Notes under the pieces: generated by a model
Told to the model about the DNA's origin: nothing
Databases searched by the model: none
What the model saw: only the letters and a program-made list of their open reading frames with translations
Origin: Membranipora membranacea
Lineage: Eukaryota; Bryozoa; Gymnolaemata; Cheilostomatida; Membraniporidae
Assembly (NCBI GenBank): GCA_914767715.1
Contig: OU612069.1
Span: 18,413,387-18,473,386, forward strand
DNA length: 60,000 nucleotides
Direction: 5' to 3'
In this document: positions 36,901 through 47,487 of the stretch, piece after piece
Position numbering within the stretch: position 1 is the first letter of the stretch
Layout of the letters: each line of letters begins with the position of its first letter
Program-made: the position numbers and the translations under genes

Positions 36901-39286
36901 GTGACCGCCTGCAATCATAACAACTACACTAGATCAAACAATTTCCCACACTTCTGTGGCAGCTTCACACTCATAAGGGCATTATGTGAACCTTGTCAAG
37001 CGGTTTCTTTTTGGTTAGTCGCCGTGTATTGAGGTTAGCATCATGCGGGTAACACTCAATCACCCATGAGTGCCTGCATGGTCAGTTCCGAACTATTTCA
37101 AAGTATGTCAGAAAGACCACAGAAATGTATGAAATAAATGAGCCAGTCATTCAGTTCACATCTAAAATACCCTTAATCCAGTGCAAAAATAATAATTATA
37201 AAACTAGAACGATTCACATAGCTAAAGTGGATGTGAGGAATATAAAATCGTTGACGTATTACTCAGGTTCACTGCCTAAACTTTGTGGAACCACAAATAT
37301 TGATAATGTTCCCTGACAATGGTTGGCGGAATAACTTAAAAATCGCCTCAAAATCCACCCCCCCCCCCCCCACCGCACAGCTAAGCGACATCAAGTAAAC
37401 TAGAACCATACTATTTGTCTTACCTCCGACCTTGCCCAAGTCGCCATATACAAGAAATGCAGCTGATCTGTTAGACTCAGCTCCAGGGTGAATGAAGGTG
37501 AAGTTCTTACTCAAGTGACCACCCGTCTCCACACGGTAAGAGTGTATTTTATGTGGTACTAAGTCTCTCATTACCGCCCAGAACATTCCTGTAAACGAAG
37601 GATATTTGATGAGCAATACAAAAACTCCTGACCTAATTAGCAATTGAAGGAACTGGCCATTGCAGATCTGCCTGCACACATCCTTATAAACCAGACCCGA
37701 TATACATATCGTCCTGAAAGATGAAAAGTATGTAAACAGCTACATTAATTTTCTATGGTTATAACCACAGCCAGCCCTAAAAAGCGTTGGGGATGGCGAT
37801 CGCGGCCCTTAACGACCGCGATTGCCATCCCAAACGCTTTTATGGGCTGGCTGTGGTTATATCTAGCCTAGTTATGCGCGAATTATCTAGCCCATGAGAA
37901 CAGCTAGCCTGTAAGTTAGCCTAGAGTTAGTCTAGCTAGATCAAGCATCATCAAATTTGCCTGCATTTAGGGTTTGAGGCGCTGGCGGCTAACCGATAGA
38001 ACAGGAACGACCAGACTGCTGGCATTTTGGATCAAACTTGTTCTAGCGTTAGCCCGGGTATCATCAACTAGACCTTCATTCCCGACATAACGTCAAAAAG
38101 CTATGAAACTTCTTGATGGTCAATATCATCTTAAATTTGATGATCATAATTTTTTTATAATTTGTTGGCTGGCCGACACTTTTAAAATTTGTACTCAGCA
38201 GTATTGTAAGATTTATTGATTATTGTAATTGAGAGCACAGTTCCAATGTTACCATATAAACATAGGATTGCCGAATTATCTCCCAACAGATGTCTGATCA
38301 ACTTTGAGGAATTAGAAGAAATAGGTATGCTGAATGATAACCATTACCTTTACAGCCGAGTGGGTTGAAGTTTTTGAGATCTTCAGCTTTAGCCTGGGAT
38401 CTGAGTGTAAAGTTATTAGTACCCAGCCCGTAGTGGACATAAGATGGTCCCTCATCATATTCATCACCAGTAGACCACATCACCACCATAGAGTACGGGT
38501 CATCACCTTTTAAAAAGTTCAACAACATTAAAAGATCGCAGCAGATAAATAGTCATCGTAAAATAAGCCCAGACAGGAGGGAGTCATGGATGATTCGATT
38601 CCTCTTGCAAACTGTCCGCTATCATATTGTAACCGACATGAAACTTATCATTTCCTTGCCATGATGATTGATTTCCACTAAACCAACCCTAGATAGAGAC
38701 AAGAGTAGATATTGGCCTAGCTCACTACAGAGTATTACCCAACGATAGGTGGATCTGTTCCGGTAGTGTGTCAATGGTAGGTCTGAATCTCGGGTATATC
38801 TGAGGTAAGGAATCAGGCAGGCTCTCGATACCACCTGAAAAAGATAGAGAAGACACAATAATACCTGACATGATTGAGAGTAGTCATTCTTTTATTATAA
38901 TAGAGACCGAATACTGGTGATAAACCAACCAACTTTGTAGGCTACTGGTCATAAGACATATTATAATTATTAGGCCTAATATGATTAGGGATGTAACTAA
39001 ATCATGATGACGTCTTGAGACGCTCGGTTTTTTTCATGGATGGAGGAGACTTGCTAACTCTTAAATTTGATTCTCAGAGAAATGGTTTTGATATTAATCG
39101 ATGCCAGGGAAAATAATGACTGGTAGTTTGTTGACCAATTCCTACACAAGTAGAATGCAAAAGTAGCGGTGTAAATTACTTATGCTAAAAGGAGAATGAA
39201 TATGGCTACCAACCTTGGGTGGCAGTCAGGCCGATACTCCCCAATGAAAGGTAAAGTATGCAGAGTGTACGGTGTTTAATCTCCAT
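30982..39286 (-). CDS. ACP7: Acid phosphatase type 7 (purple acid phosphatase family), 11 exons
   Basis: Exons on the minus strand: 39286-39214, 38834-38739, 38506-38348, 37588-37424, 36908-36798, 35696-35548, 35137-35007, 34360-34273, 33327-33210, 31854-31719 and 31156-30982. They sum to 1401 nt (466 codons plus stop) with matching phases throughout. The first exon is a signal peptide (CILYLSLGSIGLTATQ). LPEQIHLSL opens the fibronectin-like N-terminal domain. The dinuclear metal site is complete: GDLG, GDFAYN, GNHE, GHRPMYCS and AHEHSYER. HIIAGSAGCNE and the tail NGYGRLNIINTTHL, QQV, DDF follow the known ACP7 pattern. Expected role: hydrolysis of phosphate esters at acid pH, secreted or lysosomal. 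Introns carry a SINE, a foldback repeat and a GC-rich repeat-like block. Confidence 0.93.
33405..33665. repeat. GC-rich repeat-like block in phosphatase intron 8
   Basis: This stretch is much richer in G+C than its surroundings, and no exon of the phosphatase can be placed in it. Phrases such as CACACGCAGTAAAAAGAACC and GGTCCACTGTGTG recall dispersed repeats of marine invertebrates, but I cannot name a family. The open frames on both strands are probably by-products of base composition. Confidence 0.35.
35340..35516 (-). mobile_element. tRNA-derived SINE
   Basis: On the minus strand the head (35516 to about 35436) shows RNA polymerase III promoter boxes: an A box (TGGCTCAGTTACTTAGAGCG) and, about 40 bp on, a B box (TGTTCAAATCC). 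This is a tRNA-like pattern that does not fold into a full tRNA. The body continues to about 35340; the exact 3' end is unclear. It sits in intron 6 of the phosphatase gene, in the same orientation. Confidence 0.7.
37759..37862. repeat. Foldback (hairpin) element
   Basis: The sequence from TATAACCACAGCC to GGCTGTGGTTATA is a near-perfect palindrome: arms of about 45-47 bp with few mismatches around a short CCTTAACG loop. A one-arm relative lies at 798-839, so this is a dispersed family. It is in phosphatase intron 3. The tract to its right (37863-37950) repeats CTAGC several times. Confidence 0.85.
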
Positions 39287-39549
39287 TGCTGTTTGGCTTA
39301 TATGTATTCTGTCTTCCGTTCAATTCTGCTTCCTACTAAAAAATTATGTTTGGAATGAGGAACTGGTACTGGTAAGAAATAGCCTGAGAACAGGCAGCAG
39401 CCTGCCCAGGCTATGCTGCATTAAGAACTTATCCGGATGCCTATTTGGCAACTGGTGGATTTCCGTGTGGCAACTGGTGGTTACCGATTGCTTAATTGGC
39501 ATCTGGATGGGTTTGCGACAGTCACATATTGAGATTCATACGAGGTGAA
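39287..39549. promoter_or_regulatory. Likely bidirectional promoter between ACP7 and SRP19
   Basis: The start codon of the phosphatase (39286, minus) and the proposed start of SRP19 (39550, plus) are 263 bp apart and divergent. A compact interval of this kind commonly drives both genes. No TATA box or CpG-rich block is evident. It depends on the SRP19 first exon being right. Confidence 0.4.
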
Positions 39550-42500
39550 ATGGATGACCGGTTAGCACTACCGGATGGGTATATATGTCATGAGCAGATG
39601 GCACTTTTACAGAGATGTGAGGCCGATGGCCATTTACCGGACACTATTTTAGCACCATAGGCTAGGTAAGAAGATTAGCTGTACTGACAACGTAGCCAAA
39701 GATCTTAAACCAAAATACACAGGATCAACAATCACATCAAAGTTCCAAGCATCACAGACAGGCTTACAAAACAGTAATGCATAGATAGGCCTAGTATAAA
39801 ACGTAAGGGACCACCACCCTGGGTCTAGAGTGTTGAAACACTCACTTTCACAATTTCCCACTTATCATACATGGTGGGATACCATTACAAGTAGCACATT
39901 AAAGTGACCCAGTAAATGATCCAATAATAATATAGCACTTTCACTAGAGGGGTGTGGTGGTTTTACTTTTAGAGTTTAATGTTGAATAGAAGTGAAAAGA
40001 CTAAAATAGTGAGTGACTTGGTAGAATTCCAATTCAATTATTCCTGGTGGAAGTCAGTGTCTTGAGCTGTGGTGCATGCTTCAAATAGCCGATGAGTTTC
40101 CACTTGTTTTGTATATCATTACTTACCTTAGATAATTGGAACATTATAAAGCAAGCCCCATCAATTTTGTGTCCAGCTACAAATATTTGTTATGACACAA
40201 ATATGTAGCAGGATTCTAAGGCAAGCGGATATGGGTTTCCTAGTGGATGTCCTACTTTATATTTTTTGCTCAGAACCTGAGCCAATATATCTCTCAGTTC
40301 TTATCTCCTTTTCACAAAGTTTTATAGATATCCTGTGTATTTGGCAAAGTCAAGGAGTGGTGTCACAATCTTTGGAGAAGAATTCATAGTACATTGAAGT
40401 TAAAACCGTGTGGTCCAGCATTGTGATGGCTAGACCATTTGATCCAACATTCAGCTTCAGTGATAGAGAGAGGTAATGGGATTACAATCGGCTTAGGTGA
40501 ACTGACAGATTTTTTTTCTATTATGCCCATAACATTTGTTCATGCTTTAGTTTATTATTATAACTTGATGATTATTATGGTTATGATGATGATGATGATA
40601 TGGGTTGTTCTTAGTGTTGTATAGTTACTCAAGAGAAGGTTGTTGATTCTGCAACCTAATACTCCCAGACAGAGAAGAAGTTAATATACAGCTGAGACTC
40701 TCTAAGCAAAGGTCCCTATGACTTGCATGCCTACATTTTGCCAACGTCCAGTTGTTTGATACTGAAAACTGGTAATGTAAAGGCATGCCAGTTCAAGGGG
40801 CATTACATTCTAGGCCTATGTTAGATAAGTGGACCTGATAACTGGTAATGCTTTGAAATTGCCTTCACTGCTGTCACTAGGCTTGAAAATATCTATGACA
40901 CGTCTCTGTCACCCGACATTGTGATGTCAAGATCTAGCTGGTACTTTATGTCTCCTTTAATCCTGATATTGTCCCTTGGTTCACATGTGGATGAGTTAGT
41001 GGAAATAGGGTATTGTTCCAATTGTACCTGTGTATTGGCGGTTTGAGGAGAACTACTAGTCCACACACTGACTCTGAATATTAGTGTTCTGTAGTCTGTA
41101 GCTCTATTGTTTCAATTTATCTTCCCTCCCAGATGGATCTGTCTGTATCCTGCTTATATCAACAATAAGAAAACAGTAGCTGAAGGCCGACGAATCCCTA
41201 AAGAGAAGGTGAGATGCCCTGCAAATATGGCCTGTCTTGTGTTTATTGATCATATCATTAGTACAGCAATATTACTGTGCTATATATGGGCAAGAATAAC
41301 TCATAGGCTTAAATGCAGCCCGTTATCATATTTTACATACTCAGTCCAAAGCAATGCTCGTTTAATGTCCTGAGGTGCCCACAATATGTCAGCAATGGAC
41401 AGAGCAGTGGCAATACATACTCATGTGAGCCCTGCGCCAACAGCAACACCTGTTGCAGGGTGTTTCTCTCTCTAGTTGCTGTGACATCCTACAGCGCATT
41501 GGCACACCTTAGACTGCCGTGCAACAGTCTTGCCATATCTTAAAACACCTGCTCTAGTGCCCAGAACAGGACAAACTTGTGTGCATCCCAATTGGTGATG
41601 GCAAATTGTCAGATTTTGGCGAGACAGGAGGAGACCGAGACAGAAACAAAATTCGAGACCGAGACATATATCGATGCCGATAAAATTGAAAACTGCCACT
41701 TTATTGGCATCGGCCACGGTTTTTTGATTTTTTGGTTCCAAAAACCGTGACAAAAACAGTGTTTATGATGAACAAGTCTCGACATTTATCAAGAGTGTCT
41801 GTTATGACGAGACGAGACAGTGTATCGAGGGGACAAGTCTCACGAGACCGGGACCGAGACTTTGCCATCACTAATCCCAATTATGTTTGTGTTATTCTGT
41901 GAACCAGCACCAAAGTTGGCCCTACTAGCATTGCTTGTCTGAGCTTGAGGCAGCCATTTATAATCTGTTTGTTGCCATGATAGCAATAACATGCTTTGGA
42001 TCACATAGTATTTGGAGCGATTATTCCTATCAAAGCAGCCTATCCATTCTATTCATCATTATATATACATCTAGTTACGGTACCTCAACTCTGCCTGTGT
42101 TTCTAGTGGTGGTATTCCATTATCAAACAATAGCCTTGTCTCAAAGGGCCCCTGTTTGTTTTGATGTGTCTTCATCAACACAAAAAAGGGACCATTGAGG
42201 TATTGCTACATCTCAGCCATTGAGCTGTAGTTGATAGTGAGAAGCCACTCTCAGCAACCTAGAGAGACCCCTTTAATATTGAGCAAATTAAATATATAAC
42301 ATAAAAATGAAACAATATAGGCCTATTTCTTGTAGACTAGCCTCGTCAAGCGGCTACAAAGAAAAATGCTGTGTGACAAAGTTAGGCTACATGACCCTAT
42401 GTAACACTATTTACATACAGTTGACTAGCCAGCAAACATGTGATTATGCTTTACATCACTCTTTGTTACAGGGTGTAGAAAATCCGACACATCAGGAGAT

Positions 42501-45171
42501 AAAAGATGTCTGTGTTGCAGCAGGTCTCACTATAGGTGTTGAGGTAATATTTTAGTAAGATGTCAAATACTCACTTCCTACTTCATTAGGCCTACATGGT
42601 ACCATGGTACATGATACTACAAAGTCGTCTTTTCTTGTCAAATTATTTATATAGGGGCGATAACTTGAAGTTGTTGCAATCAGATAATCCACCATATCGG
42701 ATTGTCATAAAGCTTTCAAAGAAACGAAGCTAACAAAAAACATCACTTTGCATGTTTTGTCTATCAACTACCATCCAGCTAACTGCTCGCATAAACTGCC
42801 CCAGAGCTTAGGGTGTTTCAGCTGTATGTTTTAATATAATGTGACAACTCTACCAATCAATGAATTAGCTTGTAATTCGAACTGCGATCAATTTCCACAT
42901 CATAAAAATACCTATCTAGGAAAGTAACAAGACAATCACTACAAGTCACAGTGTTTTATATGCACCTCTTGTCGATTTTTTTGCCTGCCTTGTACCTGTC
43001 TAGGAAAGTTACAAGACAATACATTCCAAAACAGGATGTATTTTGCCCAAAGCTAACCACTATTATTGCCCATCTTGTAGAATAAGGTACATCCCCGTGA
43101 GCTTTACCCCAGAGATATGATGTACAGAGGAAGAATAAGGATACACTTTAGAGAAGACTCAGGAAAACCTCTACACCAAAAATTCCAGTCAAGTAAGTAG
43201 CGTTAACTGTCATCAGTATTGCCTGTATATGAGCTAGACAATGGATATTTTGAGTGTGGGTACGCTACTGAGGCTAGAGAGTGACATTTCACAATCGATC
43301 GTCTAAGAAGATTACAAATTTTTTTTTTTAGCTGGTTGAATGTCGTTTTAAATAAGGAGCGTTATCACACACCACTTCTTGTATTAAAGCAACCTATTAT
43401 GGATAAAATGTCGCTATGCCCTAATAATTTGATTTCATATGACTTGCTTAACTGGTACCTGCTCGTGGAAAGCAGGATTCTATAAAGTGTCCCTATATTT
43501 GGTTGGTTTATTCTGTCACAAACATTAGGTATGCTGCGAGATTGAGTGTTTATACTGTTACATGAGTAGGGAATACCAAAAAGAAACATGAACAAAATGA
43601 GTTAAGTAAAGTCTGACTTCTAGTGGATTGAAAAATATCTTGTAATATCAAAATCAAATGCCTGAGGAAGGAGTATTTACCCCAGGGAGTTCTGTATTTA
43701 CGGCTGCGATATCTGCCTGAGGGGAGTTACTCATGAAAATTGTTTAACAAAATGTTTTCATGTATTATCTGCAGGGCCAGGTTCTTTGTAGTTTCAATAT
43801 GACAGAATCTAGGTCCCCACTATCAAGACCTAGTCTGTCGCCCTGCTTAAACTTTCTCAGAGCTTTCTTGTCTCCTGAATAAATACTAGTGAACGAAATA
43901 GGTAGGCAGTAGGTTAGAATGGATACAATAAAACTCTTAAATAACATGCAGGCTAAAGGCTTTGTACTCTGATAATTAAAAGTTCGGATGACAAACTTAC
44001 TCTGATTTGCTTTGGATACAGCATTATTAACATGATTTTCAAAACCTAATTTGTTATCAAAGAGAACTCCCAAATATTTAACATTGTCACAAAAATCTAT
44101 TTTTACACCATTTAATTCTAGAGTGGGACTCTCAGGTTTATCTCGCTTAGTGGAGAAAAGCATCTCTTGGGTTTTAGAAGGAATAAGTAATAAATCGAGT
44201 TCTTAGCATAGACCAGAGATTCTATTGATCTCATTAAAATAATTAGACAAGTCATTATTAATTTGGTGTATTGATCATCGGAGTAAATTATGGACCAATG
44301 CTCTTGTGCTTTTTGAGGGGGCGGAAGGGGGGGGGGGTACTGCACTCCGCTACCACTGTGTCCGTCAAGGCTTGCGCCACAAGAATAATACTAGAGTTTG
44401 AGTAGGTAGCAAAGAGGACGTAGGCATGTTTGCAACCGTTTGCAACCGTTGTGGCAAAATTTCTAATTTGAGCTCATCAATCAATTATCAGTGGGCCTAA
44501 ACTGGAATTATGAATGTCGTTGTCGAACTCTTCTTGTGAAGGAGGCTATGGCTTCTCTGTTTATAATTTGTCGTTGTCAAGTTGATTGATATTGTTAAAA
44601 AGTCAGATTTGAGATGTACCAGTATTTGATCGAAAGTGTAACTTAATAGCAATGTACTGATGATGGAATCTTTTATTGCGAAAATAAAGTGAAAGAAAGT
44701 TTAATAATTCAGACCAATAGCGTGTCAAATTGTCTCAGGGTCATCTTGGTTGTCGTAGGTTTTCTGACTGCAACAATTCTCAGCCGGCATCAGTTATGTC
44801 AGATATGATTCAGTACCTTGATTATCATCGACAGTTCCTTGATTCAGGCCCTGTATTTACAAAGTGCACACTAACAGGGAGTCTGATACTATTTAAACTG
44901 CAGATAGTTTGGACAGGTTCTCACGTTGAAAAGATTTAGCTTCAATATGACCTATCTATAGTCAACATTTTGTAACATCGCCACAAAATTCAGATTTCAG
45001 TGGTTTTCATGGTTTGTTTTTACAGAAAAAGATATATTCCTACATGTGGCTGAGATGATACCGAAACTGAAATCTCGCATACAGAAACAGAATCAACAGC
45101 AACAGCAGGCAGCACAACAAGCCAAACAATCATCTAGTAATAAGGGTAAAGGAAAGGGCAAGAAACGCTAA
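39550..45171 (+). CDS. SRP19: Signal recognition particle 19 kDa protein
   Basis: Exons 41133-41208, 42472-42543, 43081-43192 and 45026-45171 encode ICLYPAYINNKKTVAEGRRI, VENPTHQEIKDVCVAAGL, then YRGRIRIHFREDSG and DIFLHVAEMIPKLKSRIQK. The Q/K-rich tail ends KGKGKGKKR. This is SRP19 along its whole length; the protein binds SRP RNA and lets SRP54 join the particle. A 5' exon is needed that ends in phase 2. ATG GAT GAC CG at 39550-39560, followed by GTTAGC, fits: it gives MDDR before WICLYPAY and a total of 138 residues, close to the usual 144. That first exon is the weakest part of the model. A second, intact copy of the last exon lies at 53130-53275. Confidence 0.92.
41593..41873. mobile_element. 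hAT-type MITE with 8-bp target duplication
   Basis: The ends are TGGTGATGGCAAA and, inverted, TAGTGATGGCAAA. The same octamer, ATCCCAAT, lies directly outside both (41585-41592 and 41874-41881). The 281-bp interior contains repeated GAGACCGAGAC motifs and no coding frame. Inserted in SRP19 intron 2. Confidence 0.88.
43765..44163 (-). mobile_element. LINE reverse-transcriptase fragment
   Basis: The minus-strand frame reads KYLGVLFDNKLGFENHV, a signature of the region after the RT palm, then MLFKSFIVSILTYCLPISF, like the fragment at 11736-12137. The frame breaks soon after, so it is a dead copy. It lies in SRP19 intron 4, antisense to the gene, about 145 bp left of the start of the segmental duplication. 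Confidence 0.75.
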
Positions 45172-47487
45172 GTCGATTCTGCGTTAAGCTCTACAAATAT
45201 GATTTTGAAAGCGTAAGACTGTCTGAATCTTCACGGAATATTAGTAGCATATTATTTGATGTATATTAGTCACTAAGATATTGTATAGATAAATTTATCA
45301 GTCAATAAAATTAAAAAGGTATGGTACCAAAGTGATTCTATTTTATAGCAAGTTTGAGCTGATTTAGTTTGGATGCCTAGTCACCGTGTCTTACTGGTAA
45401 GCTGTCGAGGGGGTAAATCCGAGTACAGCCCAACCCAGCTCAACTTGTTTGAAACATTTATACCTTTGGTATTTCTGGATAATGGTAGATCTTTTAATTT
45501 AGTCCACATATGCTCCCCCCAATGATGTTTCTAACGATGAATCGTAATACATACTGCATGGAGTCAAGGTTTTTGATGTGCAGAATAATACGCTGAGATA
45601 AAGTTCGAAAAATATATTCACCCAGCTATTCCTTTTTTTGCTGCTTTCCAGCTGGACACATGACATATTACAAAACATCGTTTGAACCATTCCAAATTTT
45701 TGAATAATTCCTATGATAAGCACTCATGTGACGCTTGCTTCCACAAGTGTTTAATGCTTTAAATCTTTCTGGAGACACGATAGTAGCACACTTTCTCTTA
45801 CATTCATGATACCTACCTACTACCTGCAAATATTAACTGGTAAGCATATCAATTTTGACCTGCATCAACCCAGGAGTAAAGGAAATCTAACTCCTTGCAC
45901 CATCCACCGAGAATGATTGCTCAGTTTAATTGCACTAAACTTAATTTTTAGTCGGAGTTAGGTCGTTTTGATTGTCAAAACTGTACTGACTATTGAATAT
46001 GCTGGCCGCGCCCATAAGTCACATGTATTTCTCAGTCTTCGGACAGAGACAAATCTTCCGAACTTAACCCATTTTTTCTTAAATTCTTAACATAGTATAT
46101 TTGACTTTAGTTTAGATAGCTCAGAATAACATCGATGACTCTTTATGTAAATCTGGTGCTTAAAAATTTGTATGATGAGGTGATGCTGATTTCTTCATGG
46201 TAGAACATAGAACAATTTGAATCTGATCTTTGAAGTATTTTTTAGCAACGATAACGTCCAAATCTGTTAGGCTCAGCTTTTAAAACACTTATAGCTCAAA
46301 GAATATTAATTTTGTAACAAACAATATCAAAACAAAATCATAAACAACATTTCTGATTTCCCTGCGTTTTGAGTTGCTGCCCTTTGAGCTGCCAGCAAAA
46401 GTTGGTTGGCTCAACAGCGGCTGTGAGCATGCTAGAAGACAGTTTAATTAGATCAAAATTGTTCTTTAACCATATGTGTATTCTTTCTTAAATTGTTGTT
46501 GAAAGAGAGAACAGAATATCCAGCTTTTGTGATTGCAAACCTAGCTCATGTAATCATATTTTAAACCCCAAAAGCGGCATTGTCCTTCAAAATTTTCTCT
46601 CAAGGATTACTTTGATGTACTATTTAGATTGTGAAAACTGCAAGTAGCCTCATCCCAGTTTGACTGTGTGCTGTTATAGTGCTTAGACATCACAAAATAA
46701 GGCGTATCTGATTAATTTAGGAAAATTCTATGGAAAAGCATGACGCGGTGGCTAAAGTTCTTGCAATAGCTGCCTACGTCAATCCAGGTATACAAAATTG
46801 CAATGAGTCCGTTTTCCACACCTGGTAAAAGCACATTCCACTAGGTCTTGGTTGCCAACAAATATTCTGGCGTGTACAATGTTTATGAATTAATCTGATA
46901 TTATGAACGTCTATTACCCTGTCATTGCCTATGGTATCAGGTATCAGTGAAACCTGATAGAGAAGCAGTTAGAATTGTGCACCTAAAATGTACCGTACAG
47001 AAATGATTTTTTGGTAGTTCAGAGGCAGTGGGAATTTGTCGCTCTAACCAAATACAGCTTTTACGTTGTAGCACAGACCCATTAAATCATGAACCAAAAT
47101 GCAAAAAGGGGACAAGACTGAGGATAACACCTCTGATGTTCCCACTTCTAGGACTTGCAGGGTGATCTTTGTTTTAACAGCTTTCATGGCTGCAGCCTGT
47201 ATTTGAGTGTAATTTAATTCATTGGCTGTCCCTCAGTGAAACACTCTAATCCTGCTGTGGAATTTGTCACAGTATTGTAGTCTCATTATTGTTCTCATCA
47301 AGCTTATTAACGACCATTTGTCTTTCCTGGTCAAATTATTTGCTATTATAATTTTGTGCATGAGATTTGGCTAACCAATGGCGCCACATATCAGTATTCG
47401 ATATATATGGGTATTCCTAAGTGTAATGTAGCCTGATGTGAACAGGGAAGTGCTTGCTGGGTAATGGTCACTCAATTAGATCTGCTT
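44307..47487 (+). repeat. Segmental duplication, copy 1 (well-conserved part)
   Basis: Sequence from TGCTTTTTGAGGGGGC to about 47487 recurs at 52358-55876 in the same orientation with high identity (by eye above 90%) and some indels. It includes the SRP19 terminal exon, its polyadenylation signal and a candidate mini-exon at 46730-46787. With the less similar part to 52357 it makes up one unit of about 8.05 kb. Confidence 0.9.
45304..45309 (+). terminator. SRP19 polyadenylation signal
   Basis: AATAAA about 130 bp after the SRP19 stop codon, in GTCAATAAAATTAAA. The same signal is kept in the duplicate at 53408-53413. Confidence 0.65.

Noticed and set aside
37690-37720. An extra acid phosphatase exon (minus strand, reading RYVYRV)
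   Set aside because: No donor gives the phase 1 that the next exon needs, while exons 38348 and 37588 join directly in phase.
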